Positions 47,375 to 58,000 of a DNA stretch of 64,000 nucleotides are shown here, piece after piece; position 1 is the first letter of the stretch, and each line of letters begins with the position of its first letter. Position numbers and translations under genes: made by a program. The notes under the pieces are model-generated. The model did not search any database. It saw only the letters and a list, made by a program, of their open reading frames with translations, and was not told where the DNA came from. The stretch comes from Marisa cornuarietis (Eukaryota > Mollusca > Gastropoda > Architaenioglossa > Ampullariidae): the NCBI GenBank assembly GCA_004794655.1, contig SMMW01000524.1:992001-1056000 (forward strand), in the 5' to 3' direction.

Positions 47375-49287
47375 CATGCAAAAAAAAAGGAGAGATTTTT
47401 TTAAATGGCATTTATGATTTATGATTAATCACAAACCTGATCTAGTCGGCCAGCTCCTCCGATATCGAAACTACAGCGGGGGCCCATAGGCGCTGAAGTT
47501 TTCGCTCCTGGTACGCACCACAGGCGCCTTGAGGAGTAAGCTGTGAAAGGAGCAGAATAAACTAGAAAAATCCACCAAGATCATCAAGAACATACAAATT
47601 AAAGTAATACTCCTGACCACGCAAACACTTGAAAGCTTACATGAAGCATAAAAGGACGAAATTCTCAGCTCTACATACCTCACAACTCTTAAGCCTTCTA
47701 AGGGCGCTCATGAACCTTACTCACGCGGAGCTCCCAAGCTTTCAAAACGAGTCTCACGTGCCTCATAAAATGCCCGAGATTTTCACAACGAGATTAAAAT
47801 CACGCACGGCAGGCACTGCTGAGTACCAGTCTGTACAAATGATAACAGATGTGATCGGTCAGACTCTCATTTCTTTCGTTTGAAAGTGGTATAAAAAAAA
47901 AGCTGAATGCTCTGAACGTTAAAAATCTGTGGAAACAAAGACACGCGCTTTCAACTATGTGTTGAGTGCATGGTGGTCTGCTACGTACGCTTTTGAAAAC
48001 TTTTCAAGATAATAAAAGAACTGAAATGACAATGCACATACAAGTACAGTTGATTCAATCTACAAGAATAATTATAAAAACAAAGTTCAAAATTGTATTA
48101 ATAATAAATTCATGCTATGCATGCATTTGACGTTTGGAAAAATAGTGAGCAGACGATCACGGACGTCGAGTGACGTCATTTTTATCATGGTGCCGCCTTG
48201 CTTGAATAAAGTCCATTGTATGCAACACGCCTAATGATACTTTTTACAACAACAACAAAAATTACCTAACAAGATATTTGAAGTTTAGAAACAAGTTATG
48301 ATTTATTCTTGTTTATACTTCCCCTTTGATTAAGTTTTGTAGCAAAACCGAATTTTGCAATTTTCATTAATACTGTAAGTGTTACGTACCCCTTTTCACT
48401 AGCCCTTTTCAAGACTGTTGACGGCTTATTTTTTAAAATCTGTTTGTGCTAATAATCGATCCTGCGTTATCAGAGTATAGTTGGTTGGGTTTTTTATGTT
48501 TCATATACTTCCATGTGGGGCAAAGTGTGGTCAATGCTACTGGCGCTCGCTTGCCAACATTTACAGCGCCTTCCGCTGTTCACTTCCCGCGCTACCACGC
48601 TGGCAGACGTTTAGTGGCCCTCCTTACTGGCGGGTGTATAAGCCACAGACTTTGGTATAAGCACTCTTTACCCAAGGTAGACTATGCCCAGAGCACCAAT
48701 ATAGACCAGACCGATGTCGGGCAAAGATCCTATTCTATGTGGATCCCTTGCGCCCTAGAAATAATTTCGCGAACATTCTCCATCTCACCTTTATCTCAAG
48801 GATATGAGCTTATTCTAAACGGTTTAACAATGACTTGTACACATCTTTATTTTCATCGGGGGGGGGGGAGGGGTAACAAACAAAACAAAAACTGCATATC
48901 TGTAATCTATCAACAAATGCACTGTCAGTTTTCAATCCACCCAGGGAATGACATCAATTTAAGACCGTCAGTTTATTCCGGTTCCGTCTCAGGTCAAATG
49001 TTACAACCAGTAACCAGCAGTTGTCTTTGGGGACTGATTTTCGGCTCACATTTGATGAACGAACTAAGTTATTGCTGAATATATACATATATATACCGAT
49101 GTCATCACTCTGATCACTGGCAGTTTGGAAGGTGGCAGGGTAGAAGGATGCACAGTACACTGATCCCTTGCTGGATCAATGTCTTCTTTACTCAGTGTGC
49201 TGCTGACGAAAGAACTGAAATTGATTGGCTAGCAACTTCTAAGTATAATATAAATGAAATAATTTGGTTTCATCGAGTTTTTCTCTC
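47375..49287. other. unassigned stretch between the two duplication copies
   Basis: No recognised gene or element. It is more GC-balanced at 47440-47540 and 48540-48760. A G-run lies at 48859-48870. A 210-codon open frame at 48446-49078 resembles no family I know and is not called. Confidence 0.4.
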
Positions 49288-49438
49288 TCTAGCTAGAGAA
49301 TGCATTCTGTAGTTACAGAACGCATTCTGTACGTACAGAACTCATTCTCTACGTACAGAACTCATTCTCTACTTATAGAATGCATTCTGTAGTTACAGAA
49401 CTGATTCTGTAACTACAGAATGCATTCTCTAGCTAGAG
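49288..49438. repeat. 20-bp palindromic tandem array within a larger inverted repeat
   Basis: Seven 20-bp units start at 49297 (AGAATGCATTCTGTAGTTAC and variants). Each contains a palindrome centred on GCAT-like text and a second centred on TA. The ends, TCTAGCTAGAGAATGCATTC and its reverse complement, make the whole block an inverted repeat of about 150 bases. Confidence 0.92.
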
Positions 49439-49477
49439 GGAAAAAGTAGAGAAAATTCTCCTCTTGCCGCCCCATAC

Positions 49478-49866
49478 GCAAGAGGCGAGCGCCGACTGTC
49501 CATAAGGAACTGCTGCAGGCGGGTGACACTGGCAGTCTTGAGAACCAAGTGCCAGCCGTCAAAGAAGGACCGTTGCAGGCGGGTGACAGCGGCCATCGCG
49601 AGAGGCGAGCACCGACTGTCGTGAAGGAACCGATGCAGGCGGGTGACACTGGCAGTCTTGAGAACCAAGTGCCAGCTGTTGAGGAAGCACTGTTGCAGGC
49701 AGGTGACAGCGGGTAGAGTGAGATGCGAGCGCCGGCTGTCAGCGTGGAACCGCTGGATGCGGGTGATGCTGGTAACCTTGCGGAACAAGTGCCAGCTGTC
49801 AGTGGAGTGCCGGTACAGGCAGGGGACAATGGCAGTCCGGAGGGACTAGTGCCAGTTGTCAGTGAA
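49478..49866. repeat. 60-bp minisatellite with largely open frames on both strands
   Basis: About 6.5 units have an exact 60-base period: GCAGGCGGGTGAC or a close variant recurs at 49515, 49575, 49635, 49695, 49755 and 49815. A 120-base higher-order alternation is visible (CTTGAGAACCAAGTGCC against TCGCGAGAGGCGAGCACC). On the plus strand each unit translates to a 20-residue repeat like VPAVKEGPLQAGDSG, with one TAG at about 49711. On the minus strand the frame is open across the entire array (49413-49829). Whether either strand is expressed is unknown. Confidence 0.88.
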
Positions 49867-50287
49867 TACGCTGACCGTGACCGTCAACGTAAGCCCCACA
49901 CTTCTAGCAGAATGTACGCAAACTTCCAGAAGTGACTGTACGATAGGACATACAGGGAAGAAGCGCAGGAAGCCGCGTGTGGTGCTAGCAGTTGTCAGGA
50001 AACAGGTAAGAGAAGTAGGGGTGATTTCGTCAACCCACGGGTGCTGAGGTTGAAAGAGTCGCTGCGGCTGTAGTTTTAGCGTGGGAAAATTCGAGCACGT
50101 GTGGAAATGCACTACGTGTATCGGTTGAAGGCGAGAGTAAATTCGCTGATAAGTGTATAGTATTGGCGGCATGCACAGGGATCTCTAGCCGAATCAACAT
50201 GCAAACGGACCCGGCCACGGGGCCTTACGAGGTCAAGAAGGCGTGGTCTCCCAGTGAACAAGCGTCTTGATTACAAAGTGCTTTCGA
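49867..50287. other. unassigned GC-richer stretch
   Basis: The plus-strand minisatellite frame ends at 49935. Beyond it no gene is recognised. The sequence is richer in CG dinucleotides than its surroundings and leads directly into the LINE fragment, so it may belong to the same insertion. Confidence 0.35.
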
Positions 50288-50733
50288 TTACTCAGTCCTG
50301 CATGTTCAAAACTGCTCCTGACTACTTGCAAGAGGTAGTTCCTCCTTACCAGCCGTCACGTGGTCTGCGCTCTGGCTCCCAGTCACGCTTCTGTCTCCCT
50401 GCAGTGGAAGACACAAACAAGAAGCGCACTGGAACCGGGGGCCTTCAAAAACGCGGCACCTAAACTGTGGAATGCTCTGCCATCGTCACTGTCCACCATC
50501 ACCTCACCAACCACGTTTCGAAAAAGACTGAAGACCCATCTGTTTATTTAAGACGGATAACTTAAACAACCAAGCAACACTTCTGTCTTAATTTTTTACT
50601 TTCCTCGTGTTTTCTCTATTTATTTACTTTATTTTTTCCTCTTATTTTTTTATTTATTTTGTTTTTGCTGCGCAATGAGCATTCTTCTGAATGGATACCT
50701 GCGCATTACAAATGGACATCATCATCATCATCA
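50288..50733 (+). mobile_element. LINE 3' end, copy 2 of 2
   Basis: The reverse-transcriptase C-terminus is readable in two overlapping frames: APDYLQEVVPPYQPSRGLRS, SRFCLPAVED, then PKLWNALPSSLSTITS and FRKRLKTHLFI. A frameshift lies around 50436. The untranslated tail ends in CAT repeats (50720-50733). It matches 13207-13613 over its whole length and carries a few residues more at the 5' side. Confidence 0.88.
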
Positions 50734-51600
50734 ATGTTGTGAATGGTCCACTATAGCGTGACATATATAGTACATTGGGCGGCGCTCGTTGATCGCATGT
50801 GCGAATCGCGTACTTTGCTAGCGGATAATTAATTAACGATGGGTTTTGGAGACTGCAATTTACATGTCATGCTTATATCACCTATATCTACCGATATCTG
50901 CGAAAAAACGAAAACCGATCAGGTTGGTCTCTATATAATACCACGTCCGTGCGGCCATCAGACCATCTGCGCCTCCGTCAAGACGAGAACATTGTTCTCT
51001 TTTTACTTCCTGAACGCACACCCAAACCCCACCCCTATCCACCCCTACCCACTGCGCTCGCTGCAAAATTTAGTTCCAAAGCATTTTATTTGGTAAGCTT
51101 TATTTAAGCATGTTGTCGAACATGCATGCATGTCTCTATGAGACTGACAAGTCAATTGCATGCTTACCTGTCGACAGGTGTAGAAAGTCAGTCAATGACA
51201 CTGAACCCTTAAGTTTTTATTAAGAAAGATGATTTACGTGTCGGATAACAACATCAGACAGAAGAAAAGGCTGCGATCCGTTGGAGAGTTTTTTTCGGGA
51301 GTGGGTGGGGGCCATTACTTTTCCTTACGCACAAAATAGTTCACGCGTTAGAGAAAACTATAATATTTACAGAAAGGCGCTAATAAGAACATTAATTGGT
51401 TTAAATAATTATCTCGTTCTTGAACTGTAGTATTTCATAAGAGATATTGTTTTTTGCACGTTTCAATCTACTTTCCACACCAATTCACGAGACTAGGTCA
51501 ATGTCACGTAAATCGACCTTGACAGTTGCTTGAAGGTAGCTTCCGGTTTCGGGCAAACAACATACGGAGAAAATTTCCTTTGGAAACGTTTATCTCGACA

Positions 51601-53173
51601 ATGGTGAACAAACATTGCTGTTATGGAATTTGCAACAGCGACTCTAGATATAAAGACAGACCTCACATGCAAGGTGTAGAATTTATATATTTTCCTCAAC
51701 CTAACGTTGATTATTCAAAGTGTGAAAGGTGGGTTAAGGCATGTGGTCGACCGACCACAGGAAAGCACGCCTTCGTGGTTAAAAATGTAAACAGAAACAC
51801 TTACATATGCACCAGACATTTCGTTGGAGGCAAAGGACCGACAGCTGAATATCCTGATCCAATCCCAGCAGTTGTCTCAAACGCTGAATTGGAAGCTTTT
51901 AAAAGAAGAAAACGACGAAAATCGTCATCCAGTGGCGATAGTGAGCCAAGTGTACCAACCAAAGACAAGCGTTATGGGCATATAGTTTCAAAAGCTGCTA
52001 CGTACCCTGAAGCAGGTACGATCTGTTCCATCGTGCACCTAGCGCACGTAAAGATTAGAAATCTTACTGGCTGCACCCCCATCTCCTTACTTTAAGATGA
52101 TAACCACAATTGTGGGGTAAAAAGCACAACGGGCATTTATTTGCAACGTAGCCGGAAAGCAGCTTATTGTCCTTGGATTTAATCATTAAAAAAAAGAGTT
52201 GCTGGAATATATTAAGTAGAGAAGCTTTAAGTGAAGGTTAAACATTTAGGTGTAGAGTATTTTGACATGAATTTCTGTAATTTGGATAGGACTCATTCAC
52301 CACCAATTAGGTTAGAGATATACATCTGTAGTAAGAAATATTGTTTACTTGGTATATCTTTTTTGCTTGCCAGTTTAATTAATATTATTTATCACTCCTT
52401 TATTAACCATAGATGTGGCCTTTTCATATCAAATAAAGCCTTTGAGAATGGCAGTTTGGTGACATTAAATATATATTTGTTTAAATGAGCATTATGAAAC
52501 ATTTAATATTACTGTTCATTATACTTTTCTAGACTTTACATTTTAAACCACTTACTATATAATATGCTAAATATGGTGGGATACATATAGAAAGTAGAGG
52601 GCAGCTAAACTTTTTTAAAATTACAATTCTCATCCATCATCCTTATAAGTAAACTTTCAAAAGCAAATTAGTAAAATTATTTTAGCTTTGCTAAGCTGCA
52701 GGTCTTTGGCTAATTTTGTTAGTAGATGGTCAGGTCTAAGTAACATTTGCTTCTTGGATATTTCAGACTTTGACAAGAGTATCCACACAATGGTGGGCCA
52801 GGCCTTAACAACAGCAATTGAAAGAACAGGACAGCCTTATCTGGAGGACATGGTGCTTCAAGAAATTTGCAGGGAAAGTGGACTGAAAAGAAGTCAAGTG
52901 AAGATGATGTGCGTAAACTGGAGAAGAAGAACATTGCCTCGTTTGGCAAAAGAACAAAACTATGTGATCTACAGATACACAACAAGTGGAACGTACTATT
53001 GTGTACAAATAAATGCAGAACAGATAACCAACAACTTTACGCCTGAACTTTTGGAAGCAGCTGTGATTATGTCCCAAATGCTTTCTGCCAGATGGCAAAA
53101 CATGAATAGTGATAAAATCAAGGCTATCCTGCTTCCTTTTCCAATCTCCTTTCATGAAGATAGCCACCACTGA
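51601..53173 (+). CDS. THAP zinc-finger protein with homeodomain-like C-terminal half, two exons
   Basis: THAP domains are zinc-dependent DNA-binding modules, often derived from P-element-type transposases. Exons are 51601-52015 and 52767-53173; phase 1 at the join gives 273 residues. The THAP part (1-92) shows the C2CH ligands: C6 or C7, C11, C70 and H73, plus W44, F74 and the DPIPA text at 86-90 that closes the domain. The C11-C70 spacing is slightly longer than the usual range. A basic serine-rich linker follows (KRRKRRKSSSS). Exon 2 has a helical region ending in GLKRSQVKMMCVNWRRR (177-193), which resembles the third helix of a homeodomain, then an unrecognised 80-residue tail. AATAAA at 53255-53260 gives a short 3' UTR. 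The homeodomain likeness is my reading, not a confirmed match. Confidence 0.82.
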
Positions 53174-53254
53174 GTTCTTTCTTCAAAGTTAGGTCCTCAT
53201 CCACAGCAAAGTGTTTATAACCATTCTACTCTTTGTTTATACTATATTTAAATT

Positions 53255-53260
53255 AATAAA
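53255..53260 (+). terminator. polyadenylation signal of the THAP gene
   Basis: AATAAA lies 82 bases after the stop codon and is preserved in the displaced copy at 36030-36035. Confidence 0.65.
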
Positions 53261-53493
53261 GTTAAAAACTGTTAATGTCTGCATTCAATTTATAGGAGAG
53301 AAGCATGAAAGAGAGAGAATGATGAATTTTGTAAACTGACTATTCTGATTCCAAATTATCATGAACAGCAAACATACAAAAGTGAAAGGATTGGGTTACT
53401 GTTTTTTTGACAGCATGTCATCAACAAAGGCCATATAACAGCAAAAAATTTAAGAAACAAACCGTCAAATACAAAACAATACTGGTCAAGCAA

Positions 53494-55035
53494 ACAATAT
53501 AAATCATCAAAGCATATGCAGAAGAGACAAAAGGTAGAACAACCCAATGAAAGTATGTTGTGTCTGTCAAAAACGTCACCTGTAAAACTACGCTTTCTCT
53601 AATATCAGAAGGCTTTTTTTCTTCGAAGGCCCATTTTGACATTAAGAACATCCTTTGTGGGCTGTACAAAATTATCTACTTAAAAGTTCACTTGCTCTAT
53701 TTGGTCAAGCAGTAGTTTCACCACACTGTGTTAACACTTTTTCGGTGTGTTTAATCCCAGCCTGCCTGACACTGCTTTTTGTTGTGATCTTTTTTAAAGT
53801 TGTTCAAGAGAACGGTGACAGAAGTATGTAAAAAGGTTGATGGAAGCCTTGTTTTCATAATTTCTTATTCTTTCAATTGTTACTTCCCACCTTGAGCTTC
53901 CTGATTTAAAAAAAATTCATTTGGACTTTAAAATACTACTTTTATGAGAGACAAATGTAAAATGTTGCATCTGTCTTCAGCTATGGTGGCCTCTCCACGT
54001 ATAGAAAAGTACCGATTCAACTTTGTTTTAGCGCATTAAATAACACACTTCTAGTGACAATCATGTACGAATTCGTCTTCGTAAGGCAAGTAAACAGTTC
54101 AAAGTTTATCATGACATTGATTATTGTGTGTAGTTTGCTGTTAATATCGAGTACAAGACGATTTTGCATTCGAAGCGAGCTGTCACTGGACCTTTAAAAA
54201 GTGGAATATGCGGTCCATACAATGTTTTGCTGTTTTCGAGGATAAAAAGAACACAAAGTACACTCACAATCTTACTTCTGAAAACGTTACTCGTATATTT
54301 TTTTCATGATAAAAAGAATGTTTTCTACCTGAATCACTTACAATGAAATTAAAGAAAGAAATTTTATCAGGCTACCTTTGACCACGGAATTATATAGATG
54401 TAACTCCGTGCTTTGACTTTCCTTTGGTGAAAGTGAACCCATAAACTGCCACGAGACCGCAATCAATTCAAAATGAATCATGTTACGATGATGTCGGTAA
54501 GGATATAACAAGACATGGTCTATTATCTCCTAACTAAATGGCACTGAATCCCACTGATGGCTTCTAAGCGTGAGCGGCAATCATAATTGAAGGTTCACGA
54601 TAAAACGGATCTCTCAGTCCGTATACACTTTCCCTTTGCAACCTATACCAGCCGACAGCGATCATATCGTGTTTTGATATGTCATAGTCGACGAACTAAA
54701 ACAAGAGAAAACTGTGGGCATCACACACATTAAAATATAAATAAATTTTCTTTTTGTAATGTCGTTACAACATCATTCAACGAAATCAACCTAGTGTTGG
54801 CAGAGACAACGATAATCATTTTCGGTGGCAAAAACTATATCTATGCTCGAGTTCGAAACAGCTTTGACTATTATAGGAGAAGATTTCTCCAAATGTTGTC
54901 TCTGTTATTCTTTAAGTGGTGTTTTTGTTTGCTGTTATTTACCCCATCTTTTGTTGCATGTCGTTTATTTTCCATTCGCTGTGTTAAAGGTTTAAGTTCA
55001 TTGCACTGACCTACAGCTGTTGTATTTTCTTCGAC
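53494..55035. other. intergenic stretch between THAP gene and APEH
   Basis: No coding sequence. Most of it is shared with the left duplication copy up to about 54740. The last 300 bases, including the region just before the APEH start, are unique to the right copy and should hold the APEH promoter. Confidence 0.5.
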
Positions 55036-58000
55036 ATGGCAGATCTCCAGGTATCAGCGGTTTCTTTTATTTTTAATATGAAACATTTATACTTTTCACC
55101 GTCAAAGCTAAATTAAAAGCCTTGCAGAGGCTATTTCGTGTGTATTGTACGTATCAAACATCATGAAAAAAATCGGAGCATCTAATCTGCACTATGAAGT
55201 GCTCTGTGTGTGTATGACTTCGCATTATTTGCAGTGTACTCAGAAGCAGACAATATTCCTCATTAATTGCACGCCATGGACGGTGCAATAGTAATTTTTA
55301 AACTTTAATCTGTCATGCTTAACTAGATTGCCGGTTTTGATGCGCGCGGATTAAGAAATGTTTAAAGGTTCAAAAATTCTATTATTTCGTATAACGTCCC
55401 ACACCTCGTACTTGCAGCACATGACAAAGTTATATCAGGTAAACTTAGTATTAAGCTATATTTCAGTTACTATAACGAGAACAGTTCTTTCCTGTCTTCA
55501 CAAAATAAAGTCTGAACTAAACAAATGAAAATAAGCAAATGAATTTGAGGTGCATTCTAAAGTGAATACATATTGAAGCCTTTATTGTCACCATATACAT
55601 ACACAATGATACAGTTTGAGAATCATTTGATATTTGCAAACATAAAAATGAGGTGGGGGAAGAAGAAAGGTAAAGCTCTACTATGTGTCTTGAAGGGCTG
55701 TTGTTTATTTGTGTACTTAAGTAATTCCTTACTCACATAATAATTATGTTTGTTCTCTAGTCAGTCTCCTATGAAACCATTGTGGAAGCTTACAGATGCT
55801 TCACACAGCTTCCAGAGGTAACGTCTGCTAGTATCAGGGCAGGGGAAAATGAAAACATCATCAGTGTTAATTCCATTTGGAGTCAGCGAGACATTGACAG
55901 GAAAGAAAAAACCACTTTTGGGAGAACATATGTCTTGGATGCTGCAAAACATGTTGTGGTGTCATGCTCTTCACCACAGGAAATTAACAACCAGTATGTT
56001 GGAAGAAACTTTTGTTATCAGTTATATTTGAAAGAAGCTCTCAGGTAGCAAAGCTTCTTACATGTAGATAATAATTGAATTTTCACTGGCTAAAATTGTT
56101 ATTAGATTACATTTTGCTGCATCTTTATTGGTGAATGGTCACCTTTGAGCACAAGATGATGTGTGCAGCTTCAGTTATTGAATGCAAACTATATGAACTG
56201 AAATCCCATTATTGCTTGATTTTGCTTCAGAGTTTGGGATGTACCTTCTCCATCTGGAAAATACAGAGCTATTCTAAGAAAACAGAAAGATAAGAAAGGG
56301 GAAGACAAACAATTTTTGGAGGTAATTATCATGTAAAGGGAAGTCCAATGTAACCATTTTTCTCCCCAGAATTAAAAAAAAATCAGATCTTACATTTAAC
56401 TGATAATTCAAATTAGATGGTACCTGTCAATCAAAAAAAAGTTGAAGAATTTTAAATAAGGTGCCATATGGATGATGATGGTCATTTTCTGGTAATGTAG
56501 ACTTCTTTAAGAATTGCAACTGATACAAAGCTTGATTAAAGAAAAGGAAGCACCTCATATTAAACATATTTACAGATTATCTCCTGCTGTGATGTAAGAT
56601 CCTTATGGGATTAAGTAAAGAAAGAAGATTCGTCTATCTAGATTCTGTCTTAAAAGAGGAATTATACGCTGTTACAAACAGTACTTTTAAGAAGTGCTTG
56701 ATTTTTTTTGTATATCTGAAATAGATGAAAACAATCATCTGTATATGTTTTCCCTCAGTTTATGCAACATTATGAGTGATGTATATTAATGATATCTGTA
56801 GATACAGATGATGACGATGTAGATATAAACACTTAACATGCTGTGCCCAGATCGAGGCTATAGTTATCATATGCTTTAACACAGTAGTGGTCAAAATTGT
56901 GCATTAAAAAGCCTGAGTCTAGTGAGTTAAGTTTAAATGATATTTTTCTCCTAATGAAAACTAAAGTACAACAGTTCATTGATGGAAGAAAAGGAGATGT
57001 GCATTCTGCAGAAAGGGAGCAGAATCAATCTGAACACCTTTTGGAGGGACTGAAACAATTGACTCTGGATGGTTGAATAAAGATTAGATATGGAAATCTT
57101 GTTTAATTTTTGACTTGATGCATATTGCTAAATATTGATGTCTCATAGTTAAACACATACTGTGTAAATGTATAACAATGTACATGTGTATGCATCATTT
57201 GCAGATTTGGAATGCTGTTCAGAAAGTGAAAACCACTAATGTTGAGGCACTGGACAAACATGGAAAAATCATTAGTGATGATGGTATGACTTTGCATTAT
57301 TCAATATATTGCTGTTTTACAGTTTGGTTGATGTTTACTTTGGCATTTGAGAAGATGATATTGTTTTAGTATCTTTGTTATTAAGTATGTCATGATGGAT
57401 TTTTTGCAGTACAATTTCTTTTAACATATTGCTAATGTAGAATAATAATTAGACTAACGGTGCTGCTCAATAGCACCCTTGTAGCAGGCTATGAACCTGG
57501 GAAGCAGCAAATGGCTATATACACATTTACTCAGTCTCTCTCTCAGTATTGTGACTGTTAGCTTGATGCATATCTATGTACCCATGCATATACATGACTG
57601 GAATGGTTTGAGTCATGGGTGTATTTATACCATGGGTATAAAGTAAAGGTGAAATACCTTCTGTGAAATTGGTCCAGAAGCCTGAATCATTAAAGAATAC
57701 CATATCATGTCTCTATCTCTCTCACACACACATGCACACACATACTATGGATAGTGGGACTGGGCTTCTGCAGCTGGATGGCTTTTCAAGAAAAGTGATT
57801 GCTGCAATAGACAACTTGTGAATCTTCTTACCTTTTCAGGTCAGTTTGGAAGTTTGCAGTGGTCACGAGCAGAAGGCCATGTACTGTATGTGGCAGAGAA
57901 GAAAAGGCCTAAAGCTAGCAGTTTCTTTGATAGCAAGCCTGTTTCTGAAAGTACTGAATCAAAGGAAAAAGAAACTGCTAAGGTATTTTATCATAGAATT

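Larger units (their letters stand above)
50935..57333 (+). repeat. right copy of the segmental duplication (intact genes)
   Basis: Collinear with 40236-46656 in direct orientation, offset by about 10.7 kb. It contains the complete THAP gene and APEH exons 1-4 in working order. It is therefore the likely parent of the degraded left copy. Confidence 0.92.

Noticed and set aside
48446..49078. A 210-codon plus-strand open frame
   Set aside because: The product contains a poly-glycine stretch from a G-run, has no domain or motif I recognise, and lies in a region without splice or polyadenylation context. Length alone is not enough.
48954..49160. Minus-strand frame opposite the 210-codon frame
   Set aside because: Overlaps the other open frame and shows no family features.
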